Source of the DNA: Mesorhizobium escarrei
Lineage (GTDB): Bacteria; Pseudomonadota; Alphaproteobacteria; Rhizobiales; Rhizobiaceae
Length of the DNA stretch: 64,000 nucleotides
Reading direction: 5' to 3'
Assembly (NCBI RefSeq): GCF_935825525.1
Contig: NZ_CAKXZT010000126.1
Coordinates: forward strand, 276,601-340,600
Shown: positions 58,526 to 64,000 of the stretch, in pieces
Numbering within the stretch: the first letter of the stretch is position 1
Layout of the letters: each line of letters starts with the position of its first letter
Notes under the pieces: model-generated
Databases searched by the model: none
Seen by the model: only the letters and a program-made list of their open reading frames with translations
What the model was told of the DNA's origin: nothing
Made by a program: the position numbers and the translations under genes

Positions 58526-59446
58526 CTAGTTGACGCCTTTCGGCACGTTTTCGGGCGGCACGGTGTCGACCACCTTCTGGCGATGGAAGATGAACAGGCC
58601 GGCCAGCACGATGATGCCCGAGCCGATCAGGATGCGCGGGCCGGGCATGTCGCCGAAGAAGGCCAGCCCGAAGATGACGGCCCACAGCAACAGGCTGTAA
58701 TGCAAGGGCGCCAGCGTCGACGCCGGCGCCAGCTTCAGCGCCCTGGTGATCATCAGATGCGCGCCGCAGGAGACGATGCCAAGAAGCAGCATCGCGCCGA
58801 AATCCAGCGAGGACGGCGTCTGCCAGTTGCCGATGGTGAGAAACCCGCCGACCAGCAGCGTGCCGATGGTTTGCCAGGTAACGAGCGAGGTGTCGCTGGT
58901 GCCGCGCAACCGCCGGTTGAGGATGATGGCGAAGGCGAATGAAATGCTTCCGGCCAGCGCGAAGGTCGACGACAGCGAAAACGCGGCCGAGGACGGTTCG
59001 AGCATGATCAGCACGCCGCAGAAGCCGACCAGGATCGCCATCCAGCGGCGCCAGCCGACCTTTTCACCAAGCAACAAATGGGACAGCGCCGCCACGTAGA
59101 TCGGCCCCGCCATGTAGAAGCTCATGACGTCGGCGAGCGGCAGATAGACGACGGCGGCGTAAAACAGCGCCGTGTCGAGCGTCGTCATGACGACGCGCAA
59201 GACCTGCAGTTCCAGGCGCTCCATGCGGAACAACTTGGCCGTACCTTGACGCGCGATCATCGGACCGAGCACGAAAAAGGCGCCGATGGAACGGATCAGC
59301 ACGACCTGGCCGACGGAAAAGCTGGCGACCAGCCATTTGCCCATCGCATCGTTCAACGCAAACAGGAAATCGCCGGCCAGCATCAGCAGAATGCCAGCCA
59401 AAAGCACGTTCCTGATCGTCAAATTCTGGGCTGTTGGCTGTGCCAT
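58526..59446 (-). CDS. EamA/DMT-family transporter
   Basis: 306 residues with ten predicted membrane helices in two EamA repeats: the first from about residue 12 (NVLLAGILLMLAGDFLFALND), the second from about 160 (STFALAGSISFAFAIILNRR). Conserved features such as SIGAFFVLGP and PIYVAALSHLLLGEKVGW fit drug/metabolite exporters. Substrate unknown. It converges with the second kinase gene. Confidence 0.87.
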   Translation of the reverse strand: MAQPTAQNLTIRNVLLAGILLMLAGDFLFALNDAMGKWLVASFSVGQVVLIRSIGAFFVLGPMIARQGTAKLFRMERLELQVLRVVMTTLDTALFYAAVVYLPLADVMSFYMAGPIYVAALSHLLLGEKVGWRRWMAILVGFCGVLIMLEPSSAAFSLSSTFALAGSISFAFAIILNRRLRGTSDTSLVTWQTIGTLLVGGFLTIGNWQTPSSLDFGAMLLLGIVSCGAHLMITRALKLAPASTLAPLHYSLLLWAVIFGLAFFGDMPGPRILIGSGIIVLAGLFIFHRQKVVDTVPPENVPKGVN

Positions 59447-59635
59447 GCCGATGTCGCTTCCTCCCGCATGAAAGCCCGGTGAGCAGCGTTCGTAGACGCA
59501 AGCAGCCGCTTTGACGAGTGGAATTCGGGAAGCCGGCCAGACCAGAGCCGGAAATCGGCTGGGCCTAGATAGCCGCTTGAACGCCTACTTTGGCCGCGCC
59601 CGAATGATGATCGGACGATAGATCACCGGCCGATC

Positions 59636-59839
59636 CTAGGGATCGAAGACCGACGCACTTCTGAGCTCGGCGCGGCGCGCCAGATCGATGCGCTGCAGAC
59701 ATTCGGCGAAGGCATCATTCTTCCTGACGAAGCCGTAGGAACGGCATTTCGCCTCGTCCGCGGCACGACGGTCTTCGGCCGTCATGCAGCCTGCACAACT
59801 CGCCGCCAACGCGATCACCATCGCCGTCTTGTGCCACAT
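59636..59839 (-). CDS. Very small predicted lipoprotein
   Basis: 67 residues. MWHKTAMVIALAASCAGC is a signal peptide with a lipobox and Cys18 as the lipid site; the rest is charged, with two cysteines. GAGGAGG before the ATG supports this start over one 20 codons upstream. It resembles the 110-residue lipoprotein at 5689-6021 in design only. Function unknown. Confidence 0.62.
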   Translation of the reverse strand: MWHKTAMVIALAASCAGCMTAEDRRAADEAKCRSYGFVRKNDAFAECLQRIDLARRAELRSASVFDP

Positions 59840-59873
59840 GGTGTCCTCCTCGACATAAAGCTGGAGGTTGATT

Positions 59874-61196
59874 TTAGACTTGGTGTCGGGACCTATCAAT
59901 CGGGCCGATCGGGTTTTGAGACGGGCGATGCCTGCGGTTCACTGTTGCCGGTCGTCCGGCGATCGAGAGCCGTGTTTCCTGCCTGGACCGCTCGGCCACC
60001 ACCTTGCCCCTGGCGATGACGCAGAGGCGTTCGGGGCGCAGGCGCAAGGCCTCGACCGGGTCGCCGGCATCGAGGACGACGAGACTGGCGCGTTTGCCGA
60101 CCGCCAGGCCGAGATGGTCGAGGCCCATGATGGCGGCGTTGACGTTAGTGACCATGTCGAAGCAGCGCGCCATGTCGGCCGGGCTCGACATCTGGGCGAC
60201 GTGAAGGCCCATGAAGGCGACGTCGAGCATGTCGGCGGTGCCCAGCGAATACCAGGGGTCGAGCACGCAATCCTGGCCCCAGCCGACGCGGATGCCGTGG
60301 GCAAGCATTTCCTTGACCCGCGTCAGGCCGCGGCGTTTGGGGAATGTGTCGTGGCGGCCCTGCAGCATGATGTTGATCAGCGGATTGGGGATCGCCGAGA
60401 CGCCTGCCTCTGATATCAGCGGCAACAGCTTCGAGACATAGTAATTGTCCATCGAGTGCATCGAAGTGAGATGCGAGCCGGCGACCCTGCCCTGCATGCC
60501 GAGGCGTTGCGTCTCATAGGCCAGTTGCTCGATATGGCGCGACAGCGGATCATCGGTCTCGTCGCAATGCAGGTCGACCATGAGCCCGCGTTCTGCGGCG
60601 ATTTCGCACAGTTCCGTTACCGAGCGTGTGCCGTCGGCCATGGTGCGCTCGAAATGCGGAATACCGCCGACGATGTCGACACCCATGTCGAGCGCGCGGA
60701 TGGTGTTATCGCGCGCCGTCGGCGAGCGATAAAACCCATCCTGCGGGAAGGCGACCAGTTGCAGGTCGATATAAGGCGCAACCGCCTTCTTCACATCGAG
60801 CAGGGCTTCGACCGCCAGCAGCCTGGTATCGCAAACATCGACATGGCTGCGGATGGCGAGCAGGCCCATCGACACTGCCCAGTCGCAATAGGCGAGCGCG
60901 CGGTCGCGCACCGCTTCGTGCGTCAACAGCGGCTTCAGCTCGCCCCACAGCGAGATGCCTTCGAGCAGCGTGCCCGACGCGTTGATGCGCGGGATGCCCA
61001 AGGAGAGCGTGGCGTCCATGTGAAAATGCGGATCGACGAAGGGCGGCGAGATCAGATTGCCATGGGCGTCGATCGCCGTACCCGCGGTTACGTTCAGCTC
61101 CGGCTCGATGGCCGCGATCGTCTCGCCGATGATGCCGATATCGGCGATCCTGCCGTCGGGCAGCGTGCCGCCGCGGACGATAAGGTCGAAAGTCAT
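59874..61196 (-). CDS. Cytosine-deaminase-like amidohydrolase
   Basis: 440 residues, amidohydrolase superfamily. The HxH metal motif is in PPFVDPHFHMDATLS; further metal and catalytic residues appear in VDLHCDETDD, GSHLTSMHSMD and GWGQDCVLDPWYSLG, as in CodA-like cytosine deaminases. A C-terminal extension of about 25 basic residues after the usual end is likely of no function. It may deaminate cytosine or a related ring; creatinine or isoguanine deaminases are alternatives. It is followed upstream on the same strand by ilvD. Confidence 0.8.
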   Translation of the reverse strand: MTFDLIVRGGTLPDGRIADIGIIGETIAAIEPELNVTAGTAIDAHGNLISPPFVDPHFHMDATLSLGIPRINASGTLLEGISLWGELKPLLTHEAVRDRALAYCDWAVSMGLLAIRSHVDVCDTRLLAVEALLDVKKAVAPYIDLQLVAFPQDGFYRSPTARDNTIRALDMGVDIVGGIPHFERTMADGTRSVTELCEIAAERGLMVDLHCDETDDPLSRHIEQLAYETQRLGMQGRVAGSHLTSMHSMDNYYVSKLLPLISEAGVSAIPNPLINIMLQGRHDTFPKRRGLTRVKEMLAHGIRVGWGQDCVLDPWYSLGTADMLDVAFMGLHVAQMSSPADMARCFDMVTNVNAAIMGLDHLGLAVGKRASLVVLDAGDPVEALRLRPERLCVIARGKVVAERSRQETRLSIAGRPATVNRRHRPSQNPIGPIDRSRHQV

Positions 61197-61224
61197 CTAC
61201 TGTCATCCCTTTGAAGAAGCAGAC

Positions 61225-63069
61225 CTATTCCGGCACATGCCTTACCGCACCCTTGGCAGCACTGGTCGCCATCGAGGCGTAGGCGCGCAAGGCCATCGTC
61301 ACCTTGCGCTTGCGCTTTTCCTCCGGCTTCCAGGCGGCGGCTCCCTTGGCCTCCATCGCGGCGCGGCGGGCGGCCAGTTTGGCATCGTCGACAGCAAGCC
61401 GGATGGTGCGGTTCGGGATATCGATCTCGATCGTGTCGCCCTCATGCACCAGCCCGATCAGCCCGCCTTCCGCCGCCTCGGGAGAGGCATGGCCGATCGA
61501 CAGGCCGGAGGTGCCGCCGGAGAAGCGGCCGTCGGTGACCAGCGCACAGGCCTTGCCGAGGCCCTTCGACTTCAAATAGCTGGTCGGGTAGAGCATTTCC
61601 TGCATGCCGGGGCCGCCGCGCGGCCCTTCGTAGCGGATGACCACGACATCGCCAGCCTTGATCTCGTTGGACAGGATCGCCTTGACGCAGGCGTCCTGGC
61701 TTTCGAACACCCTGGCCGGGCCGGTGAATTTCAGGATCGATTCATCGACGCCCGCGGTCTTCACGATGCAGCCGTCGAGCGCCAGGTTGCCTTTCAGCAC
61801 GGCAAGGCCACCATCCTTGGAGAAAGGATATTGGGCCGAGCGGATGACACCCTTCTCCCGGTCGAGATCGAGCTCGTCCCAGCGGCGATCCTGGCTGAAG
61901 GCAACCTGCGTCGGCACGCCGCCCGGGGCCGCCAGAAAGAAGTCGCGGACATTCTGGCTTGACGTGCGCGAGATATCCCAATGGTCGAGCGCCTCGCCGA
62001 GAGTTGCGGTGTGCACCGTCGGCAGGTCGCGGTTGATCAGTCCGGCGTTATCGAGCTGACCAAGGATCGCCATGATGCCGCCGGCGCGGTGGACGTCCTC
62101 CATGTGGACGTCGGCCTTGGCCGGCGCAACCTTGCACAGCACCGGAACCCGCCGCGACAGCCGGTCGATGTCCTCCATGGTGAAGTCGATCTCGCCCTCA
62201 TGCGCGGCAGCCAGGATGTGCAGCACAGTGTTGGTCGAGCCGCCCATGGCGATGTCGAGCGTCATGGCGTTCTCGAAGGCGCCCTTCGAGGCGATGCTGC
62301 GCGGCAGCGCGGTGTCGTCGTCCTGCTCGTAGTAGCGCTGGGCGAGATCGACGATCAGGTGGCCGGCCTCGACGAACAGCCGCCTGCGGTCGGCGTGCGT
62401 CGCCAGCGTCGAACCGTTGCCGGGCAGCGATAGGCCAAGTGCCTCGGTCAGGCAATTCATCGAGTTGGCGGTGAACATGCCAGAGCAGGAGCCGCAGGTC
62501 GGGCAGGCCGAGCGCTCGATGGTCTTGACGTCCTCGTCGGAGATCTTGTCGTCGGCGGCAGCGACCATCGCGTCGACCAGGTCAAGCGCCTGCGTCTTAC
62601 CGGCGAGCACCACCTTGCCGGCTTCCATCGGCCCGCCGGAGACGAAGACTGTCGGGATGTTGAGGCGCAGCGACGCCATCAGCATGCCCGGCGTGATCTT
62701 GTCGCAATTCGAGATGCAGACCATGGCGTCGGCGCAGTGGGCGTTGACCATGTACTCGACCGAGTCGGCGATCAACTCGCGCGACGGCAGCGAATAGAGC
62801 ATGCCGTCATGGCCCATGGCGATGCCGTCGTCGACAGCGATGGTGTTGAACTCCTTGGCGACGCCGCCGGCCTTTTCGATCTCGCGGGCGACCAGCTGGC
62901 CGAGATCCTTGAGGTGAACATGCCCCGGAACGAACTGGGTGAAGGAATTGACGACAGCGATGATCGGCTTGCCGAAATCGGAATCCTTCATGCCGGTGGC
63001 GCGCCACAGGCCGCGGGCACCGGCCATGTTGCGGCCATGGGTGGTGGTGCGGGAGCGATAGGCAGGCAT
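61225..63069 (-). CDS. ilvD: Dihydroxy-acid dehydratase
   Basis: 614 residues, normal for Ilv[21 protein letters not shown] at the N-terminus, cluster cysteines in [12 protein letters not shown] and [19 protein letters not shown], and [23 protein letters not shown] at the C-terminus are family signatures. It makes 2-ketoacids for valine and isoleucine synthesis in the cytosol with an iron-sulfur cluster. This is a second IlvD/Edd-type gene in the window, clearly distinct from the xylonate dehydratase-like one. Confidence 0.95.
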   Translation of the reverse strand: MPAYRSRTTTHGRNMAGARGLWRATGMKDSDFGKPIIAVVNSFTQFVPGHVHLKDLGQLVAREIEKAGGVAKEFNTIAVDDGIAMGHDGMLYSLPSRELIADSVEYMVNAHCADAMVCISNCDKITPGMLMASLRLNIPTVFVSGGPMEAGKVVLAGKTQALDLVDAMVAAADDKISDEDVKTIERSACPTCGSCSGMFTANSMNCLTEALGLSLPGNGSTLATHADRRRLFVEAGHLIVDLAQRYYEQDDDTALPRSIASKGAFENAMTLDIAMGGSTNTVLHILAAAHEGEIDFTMEDIDRLSRRVPVLCKVAPAKADVHMEDVHRAGGIMAILGQLDNAGLINRDLPTVHTATLGEALDHWDISRTSSQNVRDFFLAAPGGVPTQVAFSQDRRWDELDLDREKGVIRSAQYPFSKDGGLAVLKGNLALDGCIVKTAGVDESILKFTGPARVFESQDACVKAILSNEIKAGDVVVIRYEGPRGGPGMQEMLYPTSYLKSKGLGKACALVTDGRFSGGTSGLSIGHASPEAAEGGLIGLVHEGDTIEIDIPNRTIRLAVDDAKLAARRAAMEAKGAAAWKPEEKRKRKVTMALRAYASMATSAAKGAVRHVPE

Positions 63070-63368
63070 AGGCTGTCCCTTGCTGTCTGCGTCGCGCCCG
63101 GACAGGCGCGGAAAACCGGAATTGAGCGGCGTTATATACGCCGCGGTCCGGTCTGGCCACGGTTTTGCGATGCGCCAGATAGAGGAACCAGCGGCGATGG
63201 TCTCGAACCGAAGCCGGCAGCCGCACCAGGCGGTAAAAAAGAGTCGGAAGTCCTGTCGGATCGTGTTTTGCTCGAGCGTCCTTGGGCAACGGCGGGACCG
63301 GGCATCAATCGCCAGGCGGCCGTTCTACGCGTGAAAAACAAAGCCAAAACAGCCCGAGGAGCAAGAAA

Positions 63369-63842
63369 ATGCAAAAGATCACCCCCTGCCTGTGGTTCGA
63401 CGACCAGGCCGAGGAGGCCATGAACCACTACATCTCCATCTTCAAGAACTCGAAGGTGCTGAGCGTGATGCGCTGGCCCAAGGGTAGCGGCGATAATGAG
63501 GGCAAGGTGCTGGTGACCTATTTCGAGCTCGACGGCGTTCAGTTCCAGGCGCTCAACGGCGGGCCGCAATTCAAGTTCACCGAGGCAGTCTCGCTGTCCA
63601 TCGACTGCAAGACGCAGGAGGAGGTCGACTATTTCTGGGACAGGCTCATCGAGGGCGGTGGCGAGCCCAGCCAGTGCAGCTGGCTGAAGGACAAATTCGG
63701 CGTCTCCTGGCAGGTCGTGCCGGAGCAATTGCCGAGGCTGCTGCAGGACCCCGACACGGAAAAGGCCGGCCGTGTCATGCAGGCGATGATGCAGATGACC
63801 AAGATCGATATCGCCAAGATCGAAGAGGCAGCCAGGGGGTGA
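63369..63842 (+). CDS. PhnB-like VOC-family protein
   Basis: 157 residues. The N-terminus MQKITPCLWFDDQAEEAMNHY, FQALNGGPQFKFTEAVSL and the late DKFGVSWQVVPEQL are signatures of the PhnB/3-demethylubiquinone methyltransferase-like VOC proteins. The biochemical role is unknown. GAGGAG before the ATG supports the start. Divergent from ilvD; the 299-base gap shows nothing I can name. Confidence 0.85.
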   Translation: MQKITPCLWFDDQAEEAMNHYISIFKNSKVLSVMRWPKGSGDNEGKVLVTYFELDGVQFQALNGGPQFKFTEAVSLSIDCKTQEEVDYFWDRLIEGGGEPSQCSWLKDKFGVSWQVVPEQLPRLLQDPDTEKAGRVMQAMMQMTKIDIAKIEEAARG

Positions 63843-63856
63843 GAACTGCGATCTTC

Positions 63857-64000
63857 CTTCTCCCCCTGTGGGAGAAGGTGGATCGGCGCGCAGCGCCGAG
63901 ACGGATGAGGGGTGTTCCAGCGGAGTGAGACGTTGGCGTTCCCTGGAACACCTCTCATCCGTCGCCTTCGGCGACACCTTCTCCCACAGGGAGGCCTTTG
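63857..64000. repeat. Palindromic intergenic repeat, cut by the window end
   Basis: CTTCTCCCCCTGTGGGAGAAGG on the left and CACCTTCTCCCACAGGGAGG at the right edge, with GACGGATGAGGGGTGTTCCAG and CTGGAACACCTCTCATCCGTC between, form a long near-perfect inverted repeat. It is the clearest copy of the family in the window and continues past the last base. Confidence 0.8.

Overview
The window is high-GC chromosomal DNA with the gene content, gene order and intergenic repeats of an alphaproteobacterium of the order Rhizobiales, most like Mesorhizobium. Three things point there. The intergenic gaps carry long palindromic elements with CTTCTCCC...GGGAGAAGG or CCCTCCCC...GGGGAGGG cores, plus one element of the CATGATC...GATCATG type. 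ABC-type uptake operons for peptides and amines dominate. The fds-type formate dehydrogenase locus is also typical. This assignment rests on recognition, not on a database search.

Layout. 1-4720: end of yejA, then yejB, yejE, yejF (microcin C/oligopeptide importer), followed by a ghrA-type hydroxyacid dehydrogenase (4751-5692). 5689-10387: a small lipoprotein, a ligase-associated exonuclease with its ATP-dependent DNA ligase, and an unknown membrane protein. 10725-10800: tRNA-Thr(CGU). 10921-17722: a PQQ-type sugar dehydrogenase and a complete dppABCDF operon, both on the minus strand. 18164-23262: fadD followed by a METTL20-like (ETF-beta lysine) methyltransferase, convergent with a HAD phosphatase and pgi. 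23368-26941: a tandem-repeat block, a MocR-type regulator and an MttB-superfamily methyltransferase. 27071-30345: chrB-chrA with a small unknown gene, and a GFA-family protein. 30555-34951: xylonate dehydratase-like enzyme, CoxG-like protein, Mrp ATPase, VOC protein. 35100-42221: LysR regulator and the NAD-dependent formate dehydrogenase operon fdsGBA-fdhD-fdsD.

42349-45258 holds an alpha/beta hydrolase/cyclase-like/LuxR fusion and three small genes. 45390-52134 is a ydcSTUVW-like operon (amine importer plus aminobutyraldehyde dehydrogenase) with a LysR gene. 52212-58504 holds a DeoR regulator, two choline-kinase-like phosphotransferases around a large FAD/folate demethylating dehydrogenase, and a methyltransferase. 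58526-63842 holds an EamA transporter, a small lipoprotein, a cytosine-deaminase-like amidohydrolase, ilvD and a PhnB-like VOC protein. The window ends inside another palindromic repeat.

Taken together, the region looks like a catabolic and transport neighbourhood for peptides, methylated amines, putrescine-derived aldehydes, sugar acids and formate. Demethylation (MttB-like and dimethylglycine-dehydrogenase-like enzymes) could yield one-carbon units that end in formate, which the fds enzyme would oxidise; that link is inference. The most unusual features are the fadD-METTL20 pairing with a histone-H1-like tail on FadD, the hairpin-forming tandem array before mocR-mttB, the two-kinase/demethylase cluster, and the hydrolase-cyclase-LuxR fusion. 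No CRISPR array, prophage or insertion sequence was seen.
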